Shown: piece after piece, positions 53,644 through 63,444 of the stretch
Numbering within the stretch: position 1 is the stretch's first letter
How the letters are laid out: every line of letters starts with the position of its first letter
DNA from: Methanogenium sp. S4BF
GTDB taxonomy: Archaea > Halobacteriota > Methanomicrobia > Methanomicrobiales > Methanomicrobiaceae
NCBI RefSeq assembly: GCF_029633965.1
Contig: NZ_CP091277.1
Span: forward strand, 2,415,940-2,479,939
Direction: 5' to 3'
Length of the DNA: 64,000 bases
Made by a program: the position numbers and the translations under genes
Notes under the pieces: model-generated
The model's input: the letters and a program-made list of their open reading frames with translations, nothing else
What the model was told of the DNA's origin: nothing
Databases searched by the model: none

Positions 53644-54393
53644 TCAGTGTATTCTGGTGGTAATTTTGCCCACGGTTGCAATATAGATGACAAACTGGGA
53701 TTCCCCGTCAAGGCCGAGGAGCTGGTTCATCGCTTCATCATCAAATGCCCCGATGGCACAGACGCCGCATCCGACGGCCTCGGCACCGAGATAGAGGTTC
53801 TGGCAGGCATGGCCCGCGTCGAGAAAGAGATACCGGTATCCCCGTTCACTGTAGCGCCATGTCATCCTATAGGGCACCGCCGTCCAGATGATGGTGACCG
53901 CATTCTTCTTTGCAAACTGCTGATAGAGGCATGCATGGAATATGTTGTCGGCGATGCCCGGTTCAGCGCTGATTTCTGCAAGCAGGTGCTCGATGGCGAG
54001 GTAGCGGTACAGGCCCGGTGACACGCCCTCCACATTATTGACGAGCACATACGTCTCGAATGCATGCCGGGCACCGGCGGACGGCACCGTCCGGAACGTA
54101 TACTCTCCCGTGACCTCCCGTTTCACCCCCTGTGAGCACCAGAGCAGAAAAGAGAGCTCTTCAGGCGTGATCGGCTCCTTCCGGTATGTCCGTCTGCTTT
54201 CCCGGTGGAGGATGGCATCCCGGAGATCGATATGCGGCACCGTGAGTGAAGCGGGAGCAGGCAGTCGGATTGCCTCTCCGTTTCCGGGGCAGGGGAGCTC
54301 CACCGGCGGCTGGGGGAGGCCCATCATCTGGCCTGATGGCTCAAGATACGGGTATTGTGTCTTCTTCAGAAATTCCTGACCTGTTTTCTTCAT
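53644..54393 (-). CDS. SagB/ThcOx-type nitroreductase
   Basis: The 249-residue protein has an N-terminal extension (about 60 residues with LPQPPVELPCPGNG) and the SagB-type FMN domain starting ILHRESRRTYRKEPITPEELSFLLW. Further segments are RTVPSAGARHAFETYVLV, followed by LFLDAGHACQNLYLGAEAVGCGVCAIGAF. SagB enzymes oxidise azolines to azoles in peptide toxins; homologues without a SagD/YcaO partner have unknown roles. No YcaO or precursor gene is near. ATG 54393 follows GGTGGTGA by four bases, which fixes the start. Confidence 0.88.
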   Translation of the reverse strand: MKKTGQEFLKKTQYPYLEPSGQMMGLPQPPVELPCPGNGEAIRLPAPASLTVPHIDLRDAILHRESRRTYRKEPITPEELSFLLWCSQGVKREVTGEYTFRTVPSAGARHAFETYVLVNNVEGVSPGLYRYLAIEHLLAEISAEPGIADNIFHACLYQQFAKKNAVTIIWTAVPYRMTWRYSERGYRYLFLDAGHACQNLYLGAEAVGCGVCAIGAFDDEAMNQLLGLDGESQFVIYIATVGKITTRIH

Positions 54394-54518
54394 ATTGTCA
54401 CCACCTGAGCATATTCTCATGAAACTCCGGGGAGTTCAGGGGCAGATAGGCAGTGTTATCCTAAGGTCTTTTCCCCTGTTCCGGGTGTATGGAAGCACCC
54501 CGCTCCGGATGCCATCTG

Positions 54519-55399
54519 TTATTGCTGACCCATCTCTGCATCTGCCGTATCAAAGATCAGGCCCTGATACCGGAACGGTAAGAGGTGTCCCTCACCCCCG
54601 GGGAGGTGAAGTTCACAGGGGGGAGCATGCTCTGCGATATGGTGTCCATATGCAACCGGGACCAGAGGGTCCTCTGTGCCATGAAAGACATGCAGACGAC
54701 AGGGAATCTCAGCAATGGAAACCCCCCCGTCGACATAGTGGACTGTAGCATCGGTGGTAACTCCACGGCTTCCCTGACGGAATGCTTCTCTCTCCCCTTC
54801 CATGAAGCACTCCTTAAAAATGGGTCTGCTGTGATCGCAATATCCGCGTTGCAGAGATCCTTCATGAATGCGGAATAGTATGCGTCAGGGATGAATTTTT
54901 CACTCGCCCCTAATCAGATCAAAGAAGAGCCGGAAGAGGCAGGGATGGGTCTTTGAGGGCTACTGATGTCTGGTCCATTTTGGACTTCGGGTAATTGCTG
55001 GCACCAGGCATCCCGGTGAAATTCGTGTACCCGGCAAAGGTCATATTAAAGATGAGGCGCTGTGGGATGCCATATCCGCTGACCGTCGTATGGGTGCCGC
55101 CGCCGGACCAGCCGGTAACCCCGAATCTCTCAATACCGGGGTGTTCTGCGATTGCGGCGATATCAGCCTGATAGTCAGGCAGGCGGCGTCCTTCCTGATA
55201 TGTTGATTCCCCCATTTCCAGCCGATCGGTGGTGATTATGCGGTATCCCCGTTGTGCTGCACTCCTCTCAAACCGTTTTTCCTTCGAGTGGTGAATCCTG
55301 CCCCCTGTGTGCATGAAAAACAGGGATTCCTTCGGGATTACCACAATCAGTGTAGGCAAGGGTGCGGTCGTCTTTCAGGGTAATATGACGGATCTCCAT
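54519..55399 (-). pseudogene. Alpha/beta hydrolase broken by several frameshifts
   Basis: The pieces reassemble into one hydrolase of about 290 residues. It begins MEIRHITLKDDRTLAYTD (ATG 55399), then changes frame near 55315 to continue RGYRIITTDRLEMGESTY and the nucleophile elbow GWSGGG. Another shift lies near 54945 and one near 54910, then EKFIPDAYYSAFMKDL follows. A further shift at the T-rich stretch near 54812 leads into FHGTEDPLVPV and GEGHLLPF (catalytic Asp and His) to the stop at 54519. At least three frame changes show that it is decaying and not a set of small genes. Confidence 0.8.
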
Positions 55400-55842
55400 A
55401 GCAGGGATTGCACCCTGGTGGGATGTAATGATTTCTTTGTCTGCTGTCAGGACCGGTCCTCATGCTGTATCACTCCTCGCTTCGCTCCCTGTTTATCCGA
55501 TTGACAGACGCTGTTTCTTTAGCACCAGAGACAGATGGTTTGAGCGGTAATAAGGTATTTATATGGGTATGTTTTTCCGATGATGAATGACTATATATAT
55601 TGCGCGCAGACTGTATGTGAATGATTATAATCCGGCCAATTTTTCTTTAAATGCCTGTTTAAGACCTTTATTGTCAATTATTATGTAAAATTGCCCATAT
55701 GTGGAATAATATGGGTGTTTGTTGGAAATAACTCCTATAATACTATTTGTTTAATATCAGCATTAAACTAATGAAATTAAATTAATTGGCCTATGATTCA
55801 AAAAACGATAAGAATTATACTCAGGAATAAAATGTTCCACGT
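55400..55842. other. AT-rich region upstream of the HTH-PAS gene
   Basis: About 440 bases, very AT-rich from 55560 onwards, with no gene. It contains a CCCATAT/ATATGGG inverted repeat and several TATA-like elements for the regulator. Confidence 0.45.
55694..55715. promoter_or_regulatory. Inverted repeat upstream of the HTH-PAS regulator
   Basis: CCCATAT (55694-55700) and ATATGGG (55709-55715) are perfect arms around eight bases. Within it, ATATGTGGAATAAT (55697-55710) recurs with one mismatch at 58998-59011, beyond the gene. It is a candidate binding site for the regulator itself. Confidence 0.5.
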
Positions 55843-58800
55843 ATGGAGAGGTATCATCCGGAGCTTTCTCACATAAAGGAACTGCTGAGATCTCATCCCC
55901 GGGGAATGACAATAATTGATATTTCTCAGAAAATTGGCATCAACAGAAATTCGGTGGCCAAATATCTGGACGTACTCCTCATCTCCGGCCAGGTGGAGAT
56001 GCATGCGGTGGGAACGGCAAAATTATACTTTCTTTCCAAAAGGGTTCCTATTTCCGCAATGCTGAGTCTCTCATCGGACTATATTATCGTCTTTGACAGT
56101 GCCCTGACCATTCAGTACATCAATCAGAAAGTATTGGATTTTGAGGGCATTACCCGCGAAGAGGCACTTGGAATCCATATCGACAATATCTCTCTCTCCC
56201 TTCTGAGGGATGAGGAAATCCTTGAGAAAATCCGGGATGTCGATCTCGAACGCCAATTTTGCAAGGATGTCTCCATTAGCCATGAAGATGGAGAATATTA
56301 TTTTAAGGCTAAGATTATCCCAACGATATTTGAAGGAGGCACCCGCGGCATCAGCGTGATTCTGGAGGACAATACTCCCCAGAAACGGTATGAACTCTCA
56401 CTTGAGGAACAGAAATCACTGTATCAGGAGATGGTGGAGGACCAGACCGAGTTAATCTCCCGCTGGTTGCCGGACGGTACCCACATCTATGTCAATGATG
56501 CCTACTGCCGGTACTTTCTGAGAGAAAAAGACAAAATCATAGGAAAACGGTTCAAACCGGGAGTTCATCCCGATGACTGTCCACTCCTCACCAAACATCT
56601 CAGATCACTGACACGGGTGACTCCTGTTGCGAGTATCGAACAGAGAATCATCATGCCTGACGGGTCTGTCAGGTGGCAGCAGTTCACCGACCGGGCTTTT
56701 TTCGATGAAAATGATAACATCACTGAATATCTCTCCGTCGGTCGTGATATCACCAATCGAAAAATTCTCGAAAGAAGGGAGAAGGAAACCCTTGCAGACC
56801 TCAAATATCTCTCGGAAACATCTATCAAATTCGTAAGCATGTTCCATGAGGAGGATATCTTCCGGTATATCGGTGAATCCATACGCCTGTTATTGCCGGA
56901 TTCAAATGTTGCTATCATCAAAATTCAGGAACAAAGTCTTCAGGGGGTTGTCGGTGCCTGTTTCGGCAGCGAAAAACTCCAGCATGTCGTGGGTGAGACG
57001 TTTGAACTGGAGGAGTCTTACGCAGATCTCGCCTACTCACGTACTCTGACAGAAATTTTAGTGCCCAGGATCAGGGCCCTGATCAAAAAATCTGATAAAG
57101 AGAGCCCTCTTCCCAGGATCGACAAGGTTGCCCCGCCAAAACGAAGGTTCACAATGAACATTCTCCAGAAAGACGGTTCTCTGTGCAACCTGCTCATCAG
57201 CATTCCCGTCACAAGCTCCCTGCGAAAGGTGGAGCTTCTTGAAACCATAATCAATCAGGCATCCGTTGCATTGCGTCGCTGCCGGGCGGAAAAGGAACTT
57301 TGGATCAAGGAGAGTGCCATCATGTCATCGATTGACGGCATCATGATCTGTGACAGGAATGCGGCCATCACCTATGTAAATACTTCTTTTCTGAATATGT
57401 TCGGATATTCCGAACCTGCAGAAGTTCAGGGAAGATCGCTTTTCTCGTTCATCCTGCAGGGCAAAACGCTCGAAAAAGGGATGGATCTATTCTGGCAGAA
57501 AGGGGGATGGAAAGGAGAGCGCACCGGGATCAGAAAAGACGGGAGCCATTTTTATGTCCATATATCCGGAAGTGCGGTGGACGATCAGCGCTGCAGCCCT
57601 CAGTGTCTGCTTGTGTCTCTGGTTGACATTACCAAGCGGAAACAAACTGAGATGTCAAGGGCCTTTCTTGCGCCGATAGCCGAATGGTCAGAGAAGGCTA
57701 TCATTGGTATCACCCTTGAAAAAGAGATCATATCATGGAATCCTGCAGCTGTGAAATATCTGGGATACACAGAGGAAGAGATCCTAGGCAGCACCTTTTC
57801 TGTTCTTGTTCCCCCCAATAATACCGAAATTGATGATATTTTCAGCAGAATGAATGAAGGTCAGACGATTCGGTCTGATACGATCATTCTCAGGCGCAAA
57901 GATGGATATCTGGGATCATTTTCTGTGACATTCACTCCTGTGAGGGACTATAAAGGCCATATCTATGGTATTTCCATCATGGGGAGTGACATATCAAAAG
58001 AGATCCCCCTGAAAGAGAAGCTTGACCATGTCCAAACATTGCAGAAGACCATGGAAGAGAATGTTCCTGTTCCTCTCCTCAAAGTGGTGGGGAATGAAGT
58101 GACATATGTAAATCCATGCTTGCTTCATCTGTTTGAAAAAGCCGATCCAAAGAGTTTCATTGGAAAGAATATTCACGATGTCGTGACGTTCAGGAGGGAT
58201 TTGGGTTCACACGGAAACGGTGCGAATGCACCACCGGGGAGTGTCGAACGCCAGATGGCAACAATAGAACTTAATGATGGAAGCGAAAAAGAAGTTGCCG
58301 CAACAATTTTCCGGGATTATATTGGACAGGGTGTCTGGATATTTTTTGAGAACTCTTCCCGATCATCTGAGTATGATACTCTTCTCAAAGAGATCGAAGA
58401 GAAACTCAGGAAGGATCTCATAAAAGCGATTGAAGTTATCGGTGTTGAGCTCGGTTCAAAGAATAGGGTTGAAGAGGAGCTTAAAAATGAAATTGCGCTG
58501 CATCGTGAGCTTGAAAACAATATTTTGGGGTGTGTATTCCTCCTTGATCAGAATAGTAACCTTGTTCACATGAATTCTGCTCTGGCAGAGACCGCCGGAG
58601 TCATGCCTGAGGATGCTATTGGAAAACCGCTGGACTCGGCCCTGAACGGCTTCATCACCAAAGGGATATTTGAGGATGAGGCGAAAGACGTTCTGCTTGG
58701 TTCTGAGGTGGTTGTGCATCATGATGCGGTTGTCGGAGATGACAGGAACAGCTGGAAGACACGTCTCATTCCTCTGATAGTTGAGCCCGGTCAACTGAGA

Positions 58801-58851
58801 GGGATTGTGGGAATTTCCCAGAAGGCCCCGCTCCTCCGGAATGAGAACTAA
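55843..58851 (+). CDS. HTH-multi-PAS-GAF signalling regulator without kinase
   Basis: The 1002-residue soluble protein starts with a winged-helix domain (MTIIDISQKIGINRNSVAKYLDVLLISGQVEMHAVG, about 20-58). Then come PAS (about 75-185), PAS (190-310), a GAF-like domain (325-475), PAS (485-600), PAS (605-720), a possible PAS (730-825), a short coiled coil (840-885) and a final PAS (885-995). No histidine-kinase, cyclase or other output domain follows, so DNA binding by the HTH is the likely output. The second PAS is closely related to one in the kinase at 25308. It stands alone. Confidence 0.88.
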   Translation: MERYHPELSHIKELLRSHPRGMTIIDISQKIGINRNSVAKYLDVLLISGQVEMHAVGTAKLYFLSKRVPISAMLSLSSDYIIVFDSALTIQYINQKVLDFEGITREEALGIHIDNISLSLLRDEEILEKIRDVDLERQFCKDVSISHEDGEYYFKAKIIPTIFEGGTRGISVILEDNTPQKRYELSLEEQKSLYQEMVEDQTELISRWLPDGTHIYVNDAYCRYFLREKDKIIGKRFKPGVHPDDCPLLTKHLRSLTRVTPVASIEQRIIMPDGSVRWQQFTDRAFFDENDNITEYLSVGRDITNRKILERREKETLADLKYLSETSIKFVSMFHEEDIFRYIGESIRLLLPDSNVAIIKIQEQSLQGVVGACFGSEKLQHVVGETFELEESYADLAYSRTLTEILVPRIRALIKKSDKESPLPRIDKVAPPKRRFTMNILQKDGSLCNLLISIPVTSSLRKVELLETIINQASVALRRCRAEKELWIKESAIMSSIDGIMICDRNAAITYVNTSFLNMFGYSEPAEVQGRSLFSFILQGKTLEKGMDLFWQKGGWKGERTGIRKDGSHFYVHISGSAVDDQRCSPQCLLVSLVDITKRKQTEMSRAFLAPIAEWSEKAIIGITLEKEIISWNPAAVKYLGYTEEEILGSTFSVLVPPNNTEIDDIFSRMNEGQTIRSDTIILRRKDGYLGSFSVTFTPVRDYKGHIYGISIMGSDISKEIPLKEKLDHVQTLQKTMEENVPVPLLKVVGNEVTYVNPCLLHLFEKADPKSFIGKNIHDVVTFRRDLGSHGNGANAPPGSVERQMATIELNDGSEKEVAATIFRDYIGQGVWIFFENSSRSSEYDTLLKEIEEKLRKDLIKAIEVIGVELGSKNRVEEELKNEIALHRELENNILGCVFLLDQNSNLVHMNSALAETAGVMPEDAIGKPLDSALNGFITKGIFEDEAKDVLLGSEVVVHHDAVVGDDRNSWKTRLIPLIVEPGQLRGIVGISQKAPLLRNEN

Positions 58852-59251
58852 TTGTTCTGACGCCTGAGGGATGTATAAGCCGGCACCATCGGTCATTTGT
58901 CATCCCGTGACGGTTTTCCTTGTGTTTATACACGATTTTTTGACAGATTTTCTGATTAGTTCTCCATTTATTTCGATTTTAAATCAAATTTATATCAATA
59001 TGTGGGATAATGTATCCAATTCCGTCAAAATGTGGCTGTCAGTATGGTATTAATGAGCAAATGCCAAATCAAATTATTATTTAATGTTTCTAATAATGTC
59101 TATTATTCCGTTAATTCAGCATTTTCGCCCTACGGGGGCGCATTGCTGATTCGCATGGCGTAAATTAATAAAAAGATAATTCCTATTAGAATATGTCGCT
59201 GCCGCATATACTGAAGATGTGTATCGGCACTAATGTGACAGGATAGATACT
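58852..59251. other. AT-rich gap with a structured element
   Basis: No gene was found. It holds the repeated ATATGTGGGATAAT motif at 58998-59011, with GGATA-ATG-TATCC overlapping it (59005-59017), and the GC-rich hairpin at 59116-59149. Confidence 0.45.
59116..59149. other. GC-rich hairpin in an AT-rich gap
   Basis: TCAGCA (59116-59121) pairs with TGCTGA (59144-59149), and inside it CGCCC (59126-59130) pairs with GGGCG (59136-59140) across TACGG. The surrounding DNA is AT-rich, so the element stands out and may be a small RNA, a terminator or a protein site. Confidence 0.5.
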
Positions 59252-59623
59252 ATGCCAGAGAAAACCTATCAAAGACTTATTGACCAAGAAACGAATGAAC
59301 GCTGTTGTGTCGCTTCCGAACTGGAGACCTATGGCAAACCGGCCTTACAGTACCTTGTGCTTGCTCTTAAAGATTCAGACAAATGGGTCAGAGTCGTCTC
59401 TGCTGATGCCCTTGGCAACATTGGCGATTCAGGAGCTGTCGATGCACTGATTGAAGCCCTGGGTGATAGTGATCAGGATGTTCGTTTCACTGCTACGGGA
59501 GCGCTTGGGAAGATTGGAGATCCACGAGCTGCTGATTCCTTAAGGCTGGTAATGGAAACGGATCATCACTTCATTGCCAGTGCTGCAGAGGATGCACTTG
59601 AACAGATGGGACAGAAATACTGA
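59252..59623 (+). CDS. HEAT-repeat protein (PBS-lyase type)
   Basis: The 123-residue protein consists of about three HEAT/PBS-lyase repeats: GKPALQYLVLALKDSDKWVRVVSADALGNIGDSGAVDALIEALGDSDQDVRFTATGALGKIGDPRAADSLR and a weaker last one. Such repeats form small helical scaffolds for protein binding. The N-terminal helix has two adjacent Cys (ERCCVASE). No partner is evident. No ribosome binding site is seen. Confidence 0.85.
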   Translation: MPEKTYQRLIDQETNERCCVASELETYGKPALQYLVLALKDSDKWVRVVSADALGNIGDSGAVDALIEALGDSDQDVRFTATGALGKIGDPRAADSLRLVMETDHHFIASAAEDALEQMGQKY

Positions 59624-60046
59624 GATTCAATCTCAATAATACCATAAATCATACCTCGAACACGATGTGGTTTCCTGAATTCCTTCCGGAGCCATCGATT
59701 CAATAATTACCTGATATTACCCTTTTATTTCCCCATTCTGGGATGATTCATTCGCACTCTTTACTCCATCGGTGGTTTTCCCGGTAATCTGTGTTTATTC
59801 TCTTTTTTTCCATTATAGGGAACCCCGATCGCCTCTTTGTAACCTTTGTTCATGGTCTGCAGCAATCGGTGAAATTTTAAAACGACACCGGAGAAGATAT
59901 TTCGGTGCACAAATAATCTCAGGAACGCGTGCGTGAACAATCTACTGCTATTCAGGCGTATTTTTGAGGAATAATTCGAAGCATTCTGCGCAATGTTATT
60001 CCCAACCTTTTTTTAGTATAACCACATCTCTTCCCAGAGTGATTCC
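59624..60046. other. Gene-free stretch upstream of the UPF0182 gene
   Basis: AT-rich at both ends, with a T7 tract near 59802-59808 and a TATA-like AGTATAACC about 29 bases before the UPF0182 start, fitting a near-leaderless transcript. No gene was recognised. Confidence 0.4.
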
Positions 60047-62770
60047 ATGAACCGTCAAAGACTAATTATTGCCGGCATTGCCATCCTTGTCTTTATACTG
60101 GTTCTGTTCGGCCTTCTCGGCGATTGGTACTGGTTTGTCGCCATCGGGTATGAGGATGTGTTCCTCTCCATTCTTTCAATCCGTATCGTGCTGTTTGCCA
60201 TCGCAACTGCCGTATTCTTTGGATTTGCCTATCTGAATATCCGGTATGCGGCCGGAAAGGCTGCCCTCCTGCAGGGAGATACATCGGACGGATTTTCGAT
60301 TGCGGTCTTTTTTGCGGGATTGTTGGCGTTTTTTACCGGACTCAGCATCTCCGGCTCGTGGGAGACAGTGTATAAATATCTCAATCAGGCGCCTTTTAGC
60401 ATAACTGAACCGATATTCGGGCTTGATGTCGGATTTTATGTATTCTCACTCCCGTTCTACAATCTTGTTCTCAATCTCTGTATTGCCCTCTTCATCCTGA
60501 CCATTCTGCTCTCCGGCCTCCCGTATCTTGCCGGTCTTCCGGGAAATATCTTCAGAAGCCGGGTATTTTACCGGTCTGAGGGTGGTGGTGAAGGTGAGGC
60601 CGGATTCGGATATGAGAGCGGCCCCTCCCTGAAACAGACGATACAGGCATTTTTGCCGCAGTTAAACGCCCTGCTCTTTCTCACCTTCGCAGCACTGGCC
60701 GTCCGCCTCTGGCTTGCCCGGTTCGATCTGCTTTTCTCTGAAACCGGTGCGGTGGTCGGGGCCGGGTATACCGCGGTTCATGTCACCCTGCCGGTGCTCA
60801 CCATCCTTGCCGGTGTGGCGTTTGTCATTGGCATCGGGTTTCTGATCAATGAGAAGTTCGAACGCATTGAGGTCATTACCTACGGCATCGCCGCCTTTGT
60901 GGCGATCGCGTTTATCGGTATTATTGCCGGTGCGGTTGTACAGGGGCTTATCGTTGAGCCCAATGAGCTGAATCTGGAGGAGCAGTATCTGGACTATAAC
61001 ATCCGGTTCACGCTTGCTAGCTACGACCTTGATACGGCCGATGAGGCGCTCTTCCCGGTTGCCTATAATCTGACAGCAGCAGACATACGCGAGAATGATG
61101 CGACCATCAAAAACATCCGCCTCTGGGACTGGCGTCCGCTCAAGACTACCTATGAGCAGCTTCAGCTCTTCCGGACATACTACGATTTCAATGACGTGGA
61201 TGTCGACCGCTACCACTTTGACGGCACCTACAAGGAGGTCCTTGTCTCGGCACGGGAGATGAACATACGGGGCCTCCAGCCGCAGGCACAGACGTGGGTG
61301 AACACGCATCTGATCTACACTCACGGGTATGGCGCCGTGATGAACCCGGTCGATGAAGTGACGGACGACGGCCTCCCGGTATTCTATCTGAAGGACATTC
61401 CGCCATCATCGCCCTATTTCACTCTTGAAGAGCCGCGTATTTATTACGGTGAGGAGACCGGAAATTATGTCGTGACGGGCACCACAACAGAAGAGTTTGA
61501 CTATCCGGCAGGAGATCAGAATGCCTATCATGTCTATGACGGGCAGGGCGGCGTCGGCATGGATAATTTTGTAAAACGGCTCATCTACGGAATGAAATTT
61601 GGCTCTGTTGAGCTGCTGGTGTCAGGATCGCTCACGGATAAGAGCAAAATTCTCTTCCACCGCAATATTGCTGACCGTGCCCAGACCATCGCCCCGTTCC
61701 TCTCCTATGACTCCGATCCCTACGTCGTGGTGGCCGATGACCGCCTCTACTGGATCATCGACGCCTACACCACCGCAGACCGCTTCCCTTACGCTGAGCC
61801 GTTTGTTGTCTCCACGGTCGGGGGACAGCGGCTCAACTACATCAGAAACAGTGTAAAAGTGGTCGTTGATGCCTACAACGGGGATATCACCTACTACGTC
61901 GTCGACCCGGAAGACCCTCTCATCAGGACCTATGATAATATCTTCCCCGGCTTTTTCAAAGAGTTTGCAGAGATGCCCGAATCGCTCAAGAGTCATGTCC
62001 GCTATCCGCAGGGGCTCTTCCAGGTGCAGGCGATGCTCTATGCCACCTATCATATGAAGGATCCCCGCGTCTTCTATAACAAAGAGGATGCATGGGTCAT
62101 CCCCGATGAGATCTACCGCGGCTCCCGCCAGCAGATGCAGCCGTATTATGTCATCATGGACCTGCCCGGCGAGCAGTCGGAGGAGTTCATCCTGATGCTG
62201 CCCTTCACCCCGCGGAACAAGGAGAATATGATCGGGTGGATGGCCGCCCGTTCTGACGGCGACGCCTACGGGTCGCTTGTGGTCTACCAGTTCTCCAAAC
62301 AGGAGCTCACCTATGGCCCGATGCAGATCGAGGCCCGGATTGATCAGGATACCGAGATATCACAGGACATCACCCTCTGGTCGCAGTCCGGCTCGTCCGT
62401 GCTCCGGGGTAATACCCTTGTCATACCCATAGAGGATTCCATCATCTATGTTGAACCTCTGTATCTGGAGGCAACGGAGAAAGGCACGCTCCCGCAGCTC
62501 AAAAGGGTGATCGTCGCTTATGGTGACCGGCTGACGATGCAGGACACGCTGGGGGAGGCGCTTGCCGTCATCTTCGGTGGCGAGACCGGCGATATCAGTG
62601 ATACCGGAGAGGCCGGTCCCGGTGAACTGCCTCCGGTGAGCGAAAGTGATATGGCAAAGCTTGCACGCATCGCTGAACTCTATGATCTTGCCAGTAAGGC
62701 CCTTGATGACGGGGACCTTGGGCTGTACCAGAAATATTTTGATGAGATAGGAAAGGTCGCGTCATCCTGA
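60047..62770 (+). CDS. UPF0182 family membrane protein
   Basis: The 907-residue protein has about seven N-terminal helices (to about residue 305), then a large domain expected outside the cell. Family marks include SGSWETVYKYLNQAPFSITEPIFGLDVGFYVFSLPF, LRLWDWRPLKTTYEQLQLFRTYYDF and YPQGLFQVQAMLYATYHMKDPRVFYNKEDAWVIP. UPF0182 proteins of bacteria and archaea have this length and layout; their function is unknown. The last 60 residues are acidic and helical. It is transcribed alone, with the next gene 65 bases downstream. Confidence 0.92.
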   Translation: MNRQRLIIAGIAILVFILVLFGLLGDWYWFVAIGYEDVFLSILSIRIVLFAIATAVFFGFAYLNIRYAAGKAALLQGDTSDGFSIAVFFAGLLAFFTGLSISGSWETVYKYLNQAPFSITEPIFGLDVGFYVFSLPFYNLVLNLCIALFILTILLSGLPYLAGLPGNIFRSRVFYRSEGGGEGEAGFGYESGPSLKQTIQAFLPQLNALLFLTFAALAVRLWLARFDLLFSETGAVVGAGYTAVHVTLPVLTILAGVAFVIGIGFLINEKFERIEVITYGIAAFVAIAFIGIIAGAVVQGLIVEPNELNLEEQYLDYNIRFTLASYDLDTADEALFPVAYNLTAADIRENDATIKNIRLWDWRPLKTTYEQLQLFRTYYDFNDVDVDRYHFDGTYKEVLVSAREMNIRGLQPQAQTWVNTHLIYTHGYGAVMNPVDEVTDDGLPVFYLKDIPPSSPYFTLEEPRIYYGEETGNYVVTGTTTEEFDYPAGDQNAYHVYDGQGGVGMDNFVKRLIYGMKFGSVELLVSGSLTDKSKILFHRNIADRAQTIAPFLSYDSDPYVVVADDRLYWIIDAYTTADRFPYAEPFVVSTVGGQRLNYIRNSVKVVVDAYNGDITYYVVDPEDPLIRTYDNIFPGFFKEFAEMPESLKSHVRYPQGLFQVQAMLYATYHMKDPRVFYNKEDAWVIPDEIYRGSRQQMQPYYVIMDLPGEQSEEFILMLPFTPRNKENMIGWMAARSDGDAYGSLVVYQFSKQELTYGPMQIEARIDQDTEISQDITLWSQSGSSVLRGNTLVIPIEDSIIYVEPLYLEATEKGTLPQLKRVIVAYGDRLTMQDTLGEALAVIFGGETGDISDTGEAGPGELPPVSESDMAKLARIAELYDLASKALDDGDLGLYQKYFDEIGKVASS

Positions 62771-62835
62771 TCGGGCGGATGCAAACCGCATCTTTTCTTT
62801 CTTTCAAAATCCAACTTTTTTCAGGAGCACACGAG

Positions 62836-63444
62836 ATGACCACTGATCACGAACGCACTGCGTTGGACGAAGCGGTCCGCACCTGCACCCGCTGCCCGCT
62901 TGCAGAAACGCGGACCCACGCCGTCCCCGGTGATGGGCCTGTCCCCACCCGTATTCTCTTCATCGGGGAGGCACCGGGCAGAAATGAAGATCTTCAGGGG
63001 ATGCCCTTTGTGGGCCGGGCGGGGAGCATCCTCGACGGCCTTCTCGCAGGAATCGGCGTTGCCCGTGATGAAGTATTTATAACAAACATCGTCAAGTGCC
63101 GCCCGCCGAAAAACCGGGACCCGACGACAGAGGAGATTGAGGCCTGCCGGCCCTACCTTGAGCGCCAGCTTGGCCTGCTCTGTCCGGAGGTTATTGTCCC
63201 TCTCGGCCGGTTTGCGATGCGGTGGGTGCTCGAGTCGTATGGCATTACGCCCGGCCCTATCTCCGAGGTGCATGGTGCGGTTTTCCGTATCCGGAATGGT
63301 GGATGCGAGCAGGTTGTCATCCCCGTGTATCACCCGGCAGCCACCATATACCGGCCCGCATTCCGTGAGGTGCTGGCGGCTGACTTCGAAACGATTCGGG
63401 CGGTGCTCAAGGGTCCCCGTGTCTGTGAAACGGAGGAGCAATGA
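62836..63444 (+). CDS. Family 4 uracil-DNA glycosylase
   Basis: The 202-residue DNA repair enzyme removes uracil from DNA. It contains GEAPGRNEDLQGMPFVGRAG (active-site loop with Glu and the uracil-binding Phe) and HPAATIY, the second catalytic motif. The four cysteines for a [4Fe-4S] cluster are Cys17, Cys20, Cys88 and Cys104, with the 3/68/16 spacing of the thermophilic family 4 enzymes. ATG 62836 follows AGGAG by seven bases; an upstream in-frame ATG at 62779 is less likely. Its last bases overlap the flavoprotein start (ATGA). Confidence 0.93.
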   Translation: MTTDHERTALDEAVRTCTRCPLAETRTHAVPGDGPVPTRILFIGEAPGRNEDLQGMPFVGRAGSILDGLLAGIGVARDEVFITNIVKCRPPKNRDPTTEEIEACRPYLERQLGLLCPEVIVPLGRFAMRWVLESYGITPGPISEVHGAVFRIRNGGCEQVVIPVYHPAATIYRPAFREVLAADFETIRAVLKGPRVCETEEQ

